Below, piece by piece: positions 22,293-30,977 of a DNA stretch of 64,000 bases. Position 1 is the first letter of the stretch; every line of letters begins with the position of its first letter. The DNA lies in contig DDTH01000013.1 of the NCBI GenBank assembly GCA_002344055.1, positions 209,740-273,739 on the forward strand, written 5' to 3'. This DNA is from Sphingomonadales bacterium UBA2369 (GTDB lineage: Bacteria; Pseudomonadota; Alphaproteobacteria; Sphingomonadales; Sphingomonadaceae). The translations under genes and the position numbers were made by a program. Below the pieces are notes generated by a model. That model was not told the origin of the DNA, searched no databases, and was given only the letters and a program-made list of their open reading frames with translations.

Positions 22293-23504
22293 TCAGTCTT
22301 GCTCGACCCGTTCGAGATAGCCGTTCGCCCATAATTTGCGGATTACGTAATGCGGATCGGCGGCGGTCGACAGGTCGTCACGCCCAAACGCATCGCCCGA
22401 AAGTGCAAGTTCGAGCGCGGGCAAATCGCCCGTGCCGAAGAAGATGTCGCCGCCCGGGCCGATCAGCGCGATGCGGCCGTCATCGTCGGCAAGCTGGAAC
22501 GGCACCAGGGGACGGCGGCGGAAGCGGCTTGCGTCGACCGGCGCTTCCGGCCCGGCGGCAAGGACGCCGGTGACCTCGGGGCGCCGCGAGCGCAGGAATT
22601 CATGCGCCATCAGGTCGAAGGCATTGTCCATGACTGCTTTGTCGGCGATCAACCTGGCCAGATCGCGGAAATGCGCCTCTGCGGCCGTGCGGTCGAAACC
22701 GGGGCGGGCAAAGCCGGGCGGCAGGGAGCGGCGGAAGGCCGGTTCGCCGATCGCCAGTTCCGACACCGCTTCCAGCATCAGGTCCGCCCAGGTCCGGGTG
22801 ATCAGGCCGACGGTGATGTGCAGCGAGGGTTCGTTCCCCGCATTGGGCGCATCGTGCATCACGCCGCGCGGCAGATAGAGGCAGTCGCCCGCCCGCAGCG
22901 TCAGGCTGTCAGTGACCTCGCCGGGGTCGTGCTGGCCAAGCGTGAAGCCCTCGCCGCGATAGGGGATGCTGATCGGCGTTCCGTATATCCGCCAATGCTT
23001 TGCGCCGGAAAGCTGCAACACGAACACATCATGATTGTCGTAATGCGTGGCGAAGCCCTGATGTCCCGGCGGGGTGAGATAGATGTTTGTCTGGGTATGG
23101 CAGGACAGGATTCGCTCCAGCGCGCGGCATAAAGCGCCCAGCCGCGGCATCGATTCGTGCAGCTGCGGCAGAATGACCGTCGCGCCGTTCAGATATTGCT
23201 CGGTCACCGCCGATGCGATCACGCGGCCGTCCGTGCTGAGATAGAGCGACGGGTCGATCCGGTCGGGATGGCGGACCAGCTCCAGCATGCCCTGCCGCAG
23301 ATCGCCGCCATTGATGAAGGCGTCGATCGCCTCGACGCTCAGCAGATCGTCGAAGCGGCGCGGGTCGGCGGACGAGGCCAGCACATGCTTGCGTTCGAAA
23401 CAGTCGGCGAAGAAGGAGTCGGCCGAACTCGCATTGAGCATAAAAGCGATTGGATCTGCCATCCATCCCGGTTCGCCTTCGCCCTGGGCCAGCCATTGCG
23501 TCAT
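22293..23504 (-). CDS. JmjC/cupin-type 2-oxoglutarate oxygenase
   Basis: A 403-residue cupin-like protein of the ribosomal-oxygenase type (RoxA/YcfD and MINA relatives), which hydroxylate ribosomal proteins using iron and 2-oxoglutarate. Iron ligands can be read as His154 and Asp156 in ATHYDNHDVFVLQLSGAKHW and His217 in LYLPRGVMHDAP. The C-terminus has a winged-helix-like end (ADPHYVIRKLWANGYLERV). The ATG at 23504 is chosen because the open frame upstream is unlike the family. The substrate is not known; the assignment to protein hydroxylation is by family. Confidence 0.85.
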   Translation of the reverse strand: MTQWLAQGEGEPGWMADPIAFMLNASSADSFFADCFERKHVLASSADPRRFDDLLSVEAIDAFINGGDLRQGMLELVRHPDRIDPSLYLSTDGRVIASAVTEQYLNGATVILPQLHESMPRLGALCRALERILSCHTQTNIYLTPPGHQGFATHYDNHDVFVLQLSGAKHWRIYGTPISIPYRGEGFTLGQHDPGEVTDSLTLRAGDCLYLPRGVMHDAPNAGNEPSLHITVGLITRTWADLMLEAVSELAIGEPAFRRSLPPGFARPGFDRTAAEAHFRDLARLIADKAVMDNAFDLMAHEFLRSRRPEVTGVLAAGPEAPVDASRFRRRPLVPFQLADDDGRIALIGPGGDIFFGTGDLPALELALSGDAFGRDDLSTAADPHYVIRKLWANGYLERVEQD

Positions 23505-23620
23505 GTGGCGTCCCTCCCGTCCGCCACAAGGCGCTCGCGGGGATCGCGCGTCAAGCCTGTCCCGCTGGCTTGCGCGGGTCGTATGGCACACCTAATTCGG
23601 GGCCTCGCGAAAGGCAGTTT

Positions 23621-24610
23621 ATGACCGACACCATCTCCTCCAAAATGCTTATCCTGGGTTCCGGCCCGGCGGGACTCACCGCCGCCATTTATGCCGCGCG
23701 CGCCGGGCTGGAGCCGATCGTGATCCAGGGCATGCAGCCGGGCGGGCAGCTGACCATCACCACCGACGTCGAAAATTATCCGGGCTTCCGCGACACCATC
23801 CAGGGCCCGTGGCTGATGGAGGAGATGCAGGCGCAGGCGGAGCATGTCGGCGCGAAGATGGTCTGGGACCAGATCGTCGATGTGGACCTGTCGCAGCGGC
23901 CGTTCCGGCTGAAGGGCGATGGCGGCACCACCTATGTCGGCGAGACGCTCGTGATCGCCACTGGCGCGCAGGCCAAATGGCTGAACATGCCGAGCGAGGA
24001 GCATCTGAAGGGCAGGGGCGTCAGCGCCTGCGCGACCTGCGATGGCTTTTTCTATCGCGGCAAGAAGGTCGTGGTGATCGGCGGCGGCAACACCGCGGTC
24101 GAAGAAGCGCTCTACATGACCAATCACAGCCCGGAGGTGATCCTGATCCACCGCCGCGATCATCTGCGGGCGGAGAAGATCCTGCAGAAGCGCCTGTTCG
24201 CGCATCCGAACATCAAGGTGATGTGGAATCGCGCGGTCGGCAGCTTCGTCGCCGGCGGGGAGCCGGAGAAACTGGTTGCGCTGGAACTGGTCGACGCCAG
24301 TGGCGCGCCCGCCGAGCGGATCGAAGTGGACGGCGCCTTCGTCGCGATCGGCCACGCGCCCGCGACCGAACTGTTCCGCGGCCATCTGGAGCTGGATTCG
24401 GACAATTATCTCCGTGTGGACGTGGGTTCCACCCGCACCAGCGTCCCCGGCGTATTCGCCTGCGGTGACGTGATGGACAAGACCTACCGCCAGGCCGTGA
24501 CCGCCGCCGGCACCGGCTGCATGGCCGCGCTCGATGCGGAGAAATTTCTGGCCGAGGCTGAGTTCGAGGAAGCCCAGCACGCGCCGGAGCCGGAGACGGT
24601 GGCGGGCTAA
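23621..24610 (+). CDS. trxB: Thioredoxin reductase
   Basis: NADPH-dependent flavoenzyme that reduces thioredoxin, 329 residues. It shows the FAD motif GSGPAGLTAAIYAARAG, the redox pair Cys137/Cys140 in SACATCDGFFYRG, the NADPH motif IGGGNTAVEEALYM, and the second FAD block GVFACGDVMDKTYRQAVTAA. It overlaps the end of the convergent hydrolase gene by four bases. It is divergent from the oxygenase gene with a 116-base gap. Confidence 0.97.
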   Translation: MTDTISSKMLILGSGPAGLTAAIYAARAGLEPIVIQGMQPGGQLTITTDVENYPGFRDTIQGPWLMEEMQAQAEHVGAKMVWDQIVDVDLSQRPFRLKGDGGTTYVGETLVIATGAQAKWLNMPSEEHLKGRGVSACATCDGFFYRGKKVVVIGGGNTAVEEALYMTNHSPEVILIHRRDHLRAEKILQKRLFAHPNIKVMWNRAVGSFVAGGEPEKLVALELVDASGAPAERIEVDGAFVAIGHAPATELFRGHLELDSDNYLRVDVGSTRTSVPGVFACGDVMDKTYRQAVTAAGTGCMAALDAEKFLAEAEFEEAQHAPEPETVAG

Positions 24611-25401
24611 GCTGTCAGGGCCTTCAGCGCATCCAGCACGGCGGCGTTCAGCGCTTCCTGATCTCCGGGCCGGGCGAACGTGTGGGAATCGCTGTCAATC
24701 TCCCGCCGCCAGCCGATCAGGCCGTCGAACCTGCTTTTCTTCACCTCCGCCGCCGCGGCGATGGCGGTGTTGTCGCTCGTGGACAGGATCAATGCCGCCG
24801 GCATCCCGCGCAGGCCCTGCGCCGCCTCGTCGGCGAGGCTTCCGTCGGTGGCACTGCCCGCTTTCTTAAGGCTCCCCGCCAGCTTGCCGAGATTCACACC
24901 GCCGCTCAGCAATTTCTTCCACGCCGACAGGCTGAACAGACGCTGCCGGTAATGCGAGCGCATCGCGGCGGGGGCCATGTCGCCCGCTTCGGCCTCGACC
25001 AGCCAGGGATTGACCAGGATCGTGCCGTGGATGCCCGCCGCCGCGCCATGCAGCGCGAGCGTGGTCGCGCCGTCGCACAGCCCGAAGCCGATGATCCGCT
25101 CCACCTTTGTTTCCGCACGGAGCGTGTTCGCAGCCGCGTTGAGATCGTCCGCGCTCCCCCGAAAATCGGGATCGTCGCCGCTGCTCTCCCCGACGCCCCG
25201 CCGATCGAAGCGCAGGCACGGAAAGCCAGCCTCGGCCAGATGCTTGGCGAGTCGTTCGTACATCCGGTGCGAACCGACGCGCGTCTGCGTGCCCCCGGTC
25301 ACGAACAACATACCGATCGACCCCGCTGCCTCATCCAGGCTGCCCGCCAGAATGTCCTCGCCACAGGAAAAGGTCAGGAGGCGGCGCAAGTCTGCCTCCA
25401 T
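24607..25401 (-). CDS. Exosortase A-associated hydrolase 1
   Basis: Alpha/beta-hydrolase of the type named hydrolase 1, exosortase A system-associated (264 residues). It has the oxyanion region FVTGGTQTRVGSHRMYERLA, FDRRGVGESSGDD, and a nucleophile-elbow-like segment GFGLCDGATTLALHG in which cysteine replaces the usual serine. A late aspartate/histidine region is in REIDSDSHTFARPGD. It is the last gene of the leftward group acetyltransferase, acyl carrier protein, hydrolase 2, hydrolase 1, and it overlaps hydrolase 2 by 28 bases. The natural substrate is unknown. Confidence 0.88.
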   Translation of the reverse strand: MEADLRRLLTFSCGEDILAGSLDEAAGSIGMLFVTGGTQTRVGSHRMYERLAKHLAEAGFPCLRFDRRGVGESSGDDPDFRGSADDLNAAANTLRAETKVERIIGFGLCDGATTLALHGAAAGIHGTILVNPWLVEAEAGDMAPAAMRSHYRQRLFSLSAWKKLLSGGVNLGKLAGSLKKAGSATDGSLADEAAQGLRGMPAALILSTSDNTAIAAAAEVKKSRFDGLIGWRREIDSDSHTFARPGDQEALNAAVLDALKALTA

Positions 25402-26054
25402 TCCGCAATGTCCCTTGCCAGCGCCGCAGCCACCTCAGACGAATTGCCCGGTTCGGAGCGCCGCCAGAGGGCGGGACCCTCAAGCTTTGCATCCGCCGCC
25501 CCGGCATCGGTCGACAGGCGCACGGTGCGCAGAAGCTCGACCCCGGCAGGCACGGCCGCGGCCAGAGCCTGGCGGAGCACCGCGCTCGCATCGTGATAAC
25601 CCGCCCATTCCGCTCCGCCACCCAATGAGGCGCGGTCGAGATCGCGGGCCAGCGACGCGCCCGGCACCGGCGCGAACCGCCAATGGCCTGAACCCGTCGC
25701 CGCATCATCGAGCAGGCAGCCGCCACGGATCGCGGCGATCAGAGGGGCTTGGCCGTGAGCCACCGCCACATGCTTGGAGGCATTTGTGACGTCATGCCGC
25801 CAATCGTCCCACTTCGCTTCCGGGAGAGACGTGAGGCTTTCGCCCGTCCCACTCAGGTCCGGCAGCCAGCAGCAATGGCCGTCCGCCGCCAGCCCGCGCA
25901 TCGTCGCCACGAGCAACGCCCGCGTGCGGTTCATTTCTTCGAAGAGCGGCGGCACGAACAGGATCGGCGCCGCTTCCGGATCGCCGATCCGCAGCAGCCA
26001 TTCGGGGCCGTTGGCAGCCTGATATTGCGCGTAGGACTGCGCGGGGACGCTCAC
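25374..26054 (-). CDS. Exosortase A-associated hydrolase 2
   Basis: Second alpha/beta-hydrolase-like protein of XrtA loci (226 residues). It includes APILFVPPLFEEMNRTRALL, LPDLSGTGESLTSLPEAKWD and a segment IAAIRGGCLLDDAA where the elbow would be. Again there is no clear Ser nucleophile, and it is somewhat shorter than the family's usual length. A GTG start overlaps the stop of the acyl carrier protein gene (GTGA). Together with the ligase, carrier protein and acetyltransferase it suggests acyl-group handling during polysaccharide or lipid modification. Confidence 0.82.
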   Translation of the reverse strand: MSVPAQSYAQYQAANGPEWLLRIGDPEAAPILFVPPLFEEMNRTRALLVATMRGLAADGHCCWLPDLSGTGESLTSLPEAKWDDWRHDVTNASKHVAVAHGQAPLIAAIRGGCLLDDAATGSGHWRFAPVPGASLARDLDRASLGGGAEWAGYHDASAVLRQALAAAVPAGVELLRTVRLSTDAGAADAKLEGPALWRRSEPGNSSEVAAALARDIAEWRQTCAAS

Positions 26055-26323
26055 CGCAGCGTCTTGGCTCTCGCGAAGGTGAGCAGGGAGCCGAAGCTCG
26101 CCATCATCTCGGCATCGACCTCATGATCCTCGATCAGGATGCCCAGCCGTTCCTCCAGCTCCGTCAGGAGTCCGGCAACGGCCAGCGAATCGAATTCGGG
26201 CAAGGCGCCGAACAATTCGGTGCTTTCGTCGAAGCGCGCGACGCGGGCCGGATCGAGGCCGAGCACGTCGGCCAGCACGGCACGCAAGGTCGCTTCCACT
26301 TCGCCGGCATCGGTCAGCGCCAA
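26051..26323 (-). CDS. Acyl carrier protein (XrtA locus)
   Basis: A 90-residue carrier protein with the phosphopantetheine site in PEFDSLAVAGLLTELEERLG (the Ser of DSL). It begins with a TTG codon seven bases after GGGGGAGG, a very strong ribosome binding site, which supports the unusual start. It carries acyl groups as thioesters, probably loaded by the acyl-CoA ligase-like enzyme encoded divergently at 27414. Confidence 0.92.
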   Translation of the reverse strand: MALTDAGEVEATLRAVLADVLGLDPARVARFDESTELFGALPEFDSLAVAGLLTELEERLGILIEDHEVDAEMMASFGSLLTFARAKTLR

Positions 26324-26357
26324 GGCAAATCCTCCCCCTTCAACGTGGGATCGCGCC

Positions 26358-27353
26358 CTAACGGCTCCTCAGACGACCGACAAGATGCCCCACGCCAGCA
26401 CGCGCGGCACCTGCAAGGCCGCGCAAGGTGCCGGGATTGAAGGCGGTGACGCGCCAAAGCTGCCGCCGCTCGTCCATCCAGTCGCGCTTGTAGGCATCGT
26501 CGCCGGTGCCATAGTCGATGACGTCAACGCGATCCTCGTCGATCGCGCGGCGGAACATCGCCATGCCCAGGATCGTGCCGGGCGAGAGCGGCTTGGCCGC
26601 TTCGGTATAAGCGAGCTTGTGGATGATCGCTTTGCCATTCTCCACGGTCCACAGCTGCACCGCGACGGGCTGCCCGTCCTTTCTGGCGATGCCGAGCCGC
26701 AGCGCACCGGCGGCGCCTTCCTGCTCGGCGAGGGCGCGCAGGAAGGGGAAGGAGCCTTCCTCGGGCTTCCAACTCGCACGATAGACGGCTTCGTAAGCGT
26801 CCCAGGCTTCGGGATCGAACTCGCTGTGAATCTCGATTTCGAGTCCGGCTGCTTTGGCCTTGCGCTTGACGGTGCTGCGGAGTTGGCCGGGGCGCGCGGC
26901 CCAATAATCGTCGAAGCTGAGACCCGAGGTGTAGGCGACCCAGCTGCCGGTTGCGGGGCTGGCTTCGGCCTTCCAGCCCGCCTCGCGCAACCCTGCCACG
27001 AGCGGGTCCGGGTCCGCGACCGGCGCCAGACTCAGCGACGCCAGCTTTGATCGCCGCAACTCCCCGGCGATCGCGGGCACCAAGGCCGCATCCCCGATCG
27101 CGCCGACGCGCAGGCTGTACCAGGCGGCATAGGCTTCGGCGCCGTGCCCGCCATTGGCCAGGAAGAGCCACGCCTTGGCGTCGCCTTCCGCGGCGCGGCC
27201 AACCTTTAGCGAACCCTTGGGCGGCACATGTGTCTGCAGCAGCTGGAACCAGCTCAGGCGCGAGAACAGGCATGGCTGCGCGGCACGGTCGAGCGCGCCC
27301 GCCGCATCATGTTCGACCTGTCGCAAGTCGTCGAACAGTTCCACCTTAACCAT
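26358..27353 (-). CDS. GNAT/FemAB-like acetyltransferase (XrtA locus)
   Basis: A 331-residue protein of the GNAT fold found in polysaccharide loci (BioF2-like/Acetyltransf_6 type). The C-terminal half carries the fold: RKAKAAGLEIEIHSEFDPEA, GIARKDGQPVAVQLWTVENG, KAIIHKLAYTEAAKPLSPGT and DYGTGDDAYKRDWMDERRQL. It begins the leftward group and is divergent from the acyl-CoA ligase with only about 60 bases between start codons. It probably transfers an acyl or amino-acyl group; the acceptor is unknown. Confidence 0.82.
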   Translation of the reverse strand: MVKVELFDDLRQVEHDAAGALDRAAQPCLFSRLSWFQLLQTHVPPKGSLKVGRAAEGDAKAWLFLANGGHGAEAYAAWYSLRVGAIGDAALVPAIAGELRRSKLASLSLAPVADPDPLVAGLREAGWKAEASPATGSWVAYTSGLSFDDYWAARPGQLRSTVKRKAKAAGLEIEIHSEFDPEAWDAYEAVYRASWKPEEGSFPFLRALAEQEGAAGALRLGIARKDGQPVAVQLWTVENGKAIIHKLAYTEAAKPLSPGTILGMAMFRRAIDEDRVDVIDYGTGDDAYKRDWMDERRQLWRVTAFNPGTLRGLAGAARAGVGHLVGRLRSR

Positions 27354-27413
27354 TGCCGCGCTAATCGCCTCCTTATGCCCGTTCTATCAGCGGCGCTTTA
27401 AGCAGGAGTGAAG

Positions 27414-28925
27414 GTGGGTCCCGATCCCAAGCCCAGACCGCTCGATCATCTCCCCGGCTGCGGCGATCCCGCGGCCGTGGCGCTGATCGATCGCGACGGC
27501 CTGCTCGACTTTGCCGGGCTGGAAGCGGCGGCCGGCGCGCTCGCGGCGGGGCTGGCCGCGCGGGGCCTCGCGCAAGGTTCGCGGGTCGCCAGCTGGCTGC
27601 CCAAGACCCGGATGACCAGCCTGCTGCCTCTGGCCTGCGCCCGCGCCGGCCTGGTGCATGTCCCGATCAACCCTTTGCTGAAGCGGCTACAGGTCGCGCA
27701 CATCCTCGCCGATAGCGGCGCGGAACTGCTGATTTCCGGCGAAGCGCGTCTCGCCTCGCTGGAAGAGCGCGACGTGCCAGACGGTTGCACGCCGGTCGAT
27801 GACGCGCAGGGCAGGGACTTGCTGGCTTTTGCCGACCGCTTGCCGCCATCTTCGGCGAACACGGACGATCTCGCTGCCTTGCTCTACACCTCCGGCTCCA
27901 CCGGAAGGCCCAAGGGCGTCATGCTCAGCCACGCCAATATGTGGCTCGGCGCGATCAGCGTGGCGCATTATCTGCGCCTCACCACCGCGGATCGCGTCCT
28001 GGCGGTGCTGCCCTACAGTTTCGACTATGGACAAAACCAGTTGCTCTCGACCTGGGCCGCGGGCGCCAGCGTTGTGCCGTTGGATTTCCTCGCGCCACGT
28101 GACGTCATCCGCAGCGTCGGCGAACATAAGATCACCACGCTAGCGGGCGTACCGCCGCTCTGGGTGCAGCTGATCGAGGCGCCCTGGCCGCCGGAAGCTG
28201 CTTTGACGCTTCGGCGTCTCACCAACAGTGGCGGCAAGCTGCCACCCTCGGTGATCCGGCGGATGCGCGAGCTGTTTCCGGCCGCCGACATCTATTCGAT
28301 GTACGGCCTGACCGAAGCCTTCCGTTCGACCTTCCTGGAGCCGGCTTTGCTCGATACCCACATGGAATCGATGGGCACGGCCATTCCCTTCGCCGAGATC
28401 ATGGTCGTCCGCCCCGATGGCAGCGTGACCGATCCGGGCGAGGAGGGCGAACTGGTCCACACCGGCCCGCTCGTGGCCAAAGGCTATTGGCAGGATCCCG
28501 TCCGCACCGCCGAACGCTTCAAGCCGGCACCGCCATCGTCGCGCTACGGCGGCATCGCCGTCTGGTCCGGCGACGCGGTGAAGCGCGATGCGGACGGTCT
28601 GCTCTATTTCGTCGGTCGCGCCGACGGTATGATCAAGAGCGCCGGCAACCGGATCAGCCCGACCGAGATCGAGGAGGCGGCGATCGCCACGGGCCTGGTC
28701 GCAGAAGCCGTTGCGCTCGGCGCGCCGGACCCTTTGCTGGGGCAGGCCATCGCCTTGATCGTCCGCGCCGTGGGCGAACCCGACGAAGCCGAGTTGCGCG
28801 CGAAGCTGCGTCGCACGCTGCCCAATTTCATGCAGCCGCAGGCGATCCTGTGGCGCGACGAACTGCCGCGCAGCCCGAACGGCAAGATCGACCGCAACCG
28901 CCTCGAACAGGAATTGACGGCATGA
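27414..28925 (+). CDS. Acyl-CoA ligase (AMP-forming), exosortase A-associated
   Basis: Adenylate-forming enzyme of about 503 residues. The P-loop ALLYTSGSTGRPKGVMLSHA, the A5 motif DIYSMYGLTEAFRSTFLE, the A7/A8 region WSGDAVKRDADGLLYFVGR and the A10 lysine SPNGKIDRNRLEQ are all present, so it should be active. A GTG at 27414 lies five bases from AGGAG; a GTG two codons earlier is too close to it. It overlaps the decarboxylase gene by four bases. It probably loads an acyl group onto the carrier protein of this locus. Confidence 0.92.
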   Translation: MGPDPKPRPLDHLPGCGDPAAVALIDRDGLLDFAGLEAAAGALAAGLAARGLAQGSRVASWLPKTRMTSLLPLACARAGLVHVPINPLLKRLQVAHILADSGAELLISGEARLASLEERDVPDGCTPVDDAQGRDLLAFADRLPPSSANTDDLAALLYTSGSTGRPKGVMLSHANMWLGAISVAHYLRLTTADRVLAVLPYSFDYGQNQLLSTWAAGASVVPLDFLAPRDVIRSVGEHKITTLAGVPPLWVQLIEAPWPPEAALTLRRLTNSGGKLPPSVIRRMRELFPAADIYSMYGLTEAFRSTFLEPALLDTHMESMGTAIPFAEIMVVRPDGSVTDPGEEGELVHTGPLVAKGYWQDPVRTAERFKPAPPSSRYGGIAVWSGDAVKRDADGLLYFVGRADGMIKSAGNRISPTEIEEAAIATGLVAEAVALGAPDPLLGQAIALIVRAVGEPDEAELRAKLRRTLPNFMQPQAILWRDELPRSPNGKIDRNRLEQELTA

Positions 28926-30157
28926 CCAAGCCGATCGGCCCGATCCCCGCCGGTTTCTCGGCCGATTCTGACGGGATGCTGTTGATCGGCGGCCGCCGTG
29001 CCGATGCGCTGGTCGCAGAGGCGGGCACGCCGCTCTTCGCATATGATCTGAAGTCGGTTGCCGCCAAGGCCGCTTTGTTCAGGGAACACTTCGACGACGT
29101 CGATCTGCATTTTGCTGTAAAAGCAAATCCTTATACCGCTATTCTTCAGCGCATGCTGAAGCTGGTCGACGGCTTCGATCTCGCCTCGGGTGGCGAATTG
29201 GAGACCGCAATCGCCGCCGGTGCCGCGCCACGGACGATGAGCATCGCCGGCCCCGGCAAGCGCGATGCGGAGCTTGAGGCGGCGATCCGCCACGGCGTCA
29301 CCATCAATCTCGAATCCGAAGGCGAAGCGGGCCGCGCGCTGGCTATTGCCGAGCGTCTGGACGTCACGCCGCGCCTTGCGGTCCGCGTGAATCCCGATTT
29401 CGAGATCAAGGGTTCCGGCATGCGCATGGGCGGTGGGGCCAAGCCGTTCGGCGTCGATGCCGAGCGCGTCCCCGCTCTGGTGCGCACGATCCTCGATGCC
29501 AGTGCCGACTGGCAGGGTTTCCACATTTTCGCCGGCTCGCAGGCGCTTTCGGCCGATGCGCTGATCGAGGCCCAGCAGGCCACGCTCGACCTCGCCGAGA
29601 CCCTGAGCGAAGCGGTGGGCGCGGACCTCCCGAAGCTCAATTTGGGCGGCGGCTTCGGCATCCCCTACGTCCATGGCGACCAGTCGCTCGACATCGTCCC
29701 GATCGGCTCGGCCCTGCGCGCCCGCATCGCCGCGCGCGGCCCACGCTTGCGGGGCACCAGATTTGCCATCGAGCTCGGCCGCTGGCTGGTGGGCGAGTGC
29801 GGCATCTATCTGACCCGGATCGTCGACCGGAAGGTCAGCAAGGGCAAGACCTTCCTGATCACCGATGGCGGCATGCAGCACCAGCTCGCCGCCTCGGGCA
29901 ATTTCGGTCAGGTGATCCGCCGCAACTATCCGGTCGCCATCGCCAGCGCCTTCGGCAGCGACACCGTGGAGGAGGTCTCCATCGTCGGCTGCCTCTGCAC
30001 CCCGCTCGATATCCTCGCCGATGACGTCATGATGCCACGCGCAGACGTCGGCGATCTCGTCGCAATGTTCCTTGCCGGCGCCTACGGCCTCACCGCCAGC
30101 CCGCAGGCCTTCCTGAGCCAGGCGCCGGCCCGGGAGATGGTCGTCGGCGGCGATTAA
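28922..30157 (+). CDS. PLP-dependent decarboxylase, exosortase A-associated
   Basis: Fold-III pyridoxal phosphate enzyme related to diaminopimelate and ornithine decarboxylases, 411 residues. The PLP lysine is in HFAVKANPYTAILQ. The phosphate-binding glycine loop is LNLGGGFGIPY, GFDLASGGEL lies at the active site, and the second-subunit cysteine is in IVGCLCTPLDILADD. This family is a constant companion of the XrtA ligase. Its amino-acid substrate is not established; it is not the general lysA. Confidence 0.92.
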   Translation: MTKPIGPIPAGFSADSDGMLLIGGRRADALVAEAGTPLFAYDLKSVAAKAALFREHFDDVDLHFAVKANPYTAILQRMLKLVDGFDLASGGELETAIAAGAAPRTMSIAGPGKRDAELEAAIRHGVTINLESEGEAGRALAIAERLDVTPRLAVRVNPDFEIKGSGMRMGGGAKPFGVDAERVPALVRTILDASADWQGFHIFAGSQALSADALIEAQQATLDLAETLSEAVGADLPKLNLGGGFGIPYVHGDQSLDIVPIGSALRARIAARGPRLRGTRFAIELGRWLVGECGIYLTRIVDRKVSKGKTFLITDGGMQHQLAASGNFGQVIRRNYPVAIASAFGSDTVEEVSIVGCLCTPLDILADDVMMPRADVGDLVAMFLAGAYGLTASPQAFLSQAPAREMVVGGD

Positions 30158-30304
30158 CCTGCTGACGTCAACACGTCCCTGTGCGGGACGCCCAAATCGC
30201 CGTCTTCGTTCCTAACCTGAATTTTACCTCTGCCCTTCATAGCTCTCCCAAAGCCTGTCGTGCGTCCGGCGCAGATGGGCCTGTGTGTTGAAGGGATACG
30301 AGTG

Positions 30305-30937
30305 ATGAAGCGGAACCTCGCACTTGCGCTGACGGGCCTCGCGCTGGTCGTTACCGGCTGCGCCACGGGACGCTCCGGCAATGCCCTGCCGCCGGCCAGC
30401 TTCGTCGGCAGTTCCGAGGAAGTATCCGAAAATTACCAGATCGGCCCGGCCGACGAACTCAGCATCTTCGTCTGGCGCAATCCCGAGCTGTCGACCCGCA
30501 TTTCCGTGCGTCCCGATGGCCGCATCACCACGCCTTTGATCACCGACATGATCGCGGTCGGCAAGACGCCGGCTCAGCTCGCCGACGACATCCGCGTCGT
30601 GCTCAGCCAGTACATCCAGGAACCGATCGTCTCGGTGATGGTCGAGCGGCCGCAGGGCACGTTCGCGCAGCAGATCCGCATCGTCGGCGCCACCGCGCGG
30701 CCGGCGGCCTTGCCGTACCGCGCCAACATGACGCTGCTCGACGCCATGATCGCGGTCGGCGGCCTCAACGAATATGCCGCCGGCAACCGCGCCCGCCTCG
30801 TCCGCTTCGACCGGGCGACGGGTCAGCAGCGCGAATATGATCTGCGCATCGGCAGCCTGCTCCGCCGCGGCGACATCAGCGCCAATGTGAAGCTCGAGCC
30901 GGGTGACGTCATCATCATCCCGGAAAGCATGTTCTGA
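30305..30937 (+). CDS. Polysaccharide export lipoprotein (XrtA system, Wza-like)
   Basis: Outer-membrane export protein, 210 residues, with a lipoprotein signal ending in the lipobox VTGC (Cys19). The polysaccharide export domain begins at NYQIGPADELSIFVWRNPEL and contains SVRPDGRITTPLITDMIAVG, and a SLBB-like region follows (QIRIVGATARPAALPYR). It starts the export part of the locus after a 147-base gap. The product would form the outer-membrane part of the EPS channel. Confidence 0.93.
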   Translation: MKRNLALALTGLALVVTGCATGRSGNALPPASFVGSSEEVSENYQIGPADELSIFVWRNPELSTRISVRPDGRITTPLITDMIAVGKTPAQLADDIRVVLSQYIQEPIVSVMVERPQGTFAQQIRIVGATARPAALPYRANMTLLDAMIAVGGLNEYAAGNRARLVRFDRATGQQREYDLRIGSLLRRGDISANVKLEPGDVIIIPESMF

Positions 30938-30977
30938 GCCGGCCCCAGCCCTCACGCAGTCAAGGACGCACGCCGGC

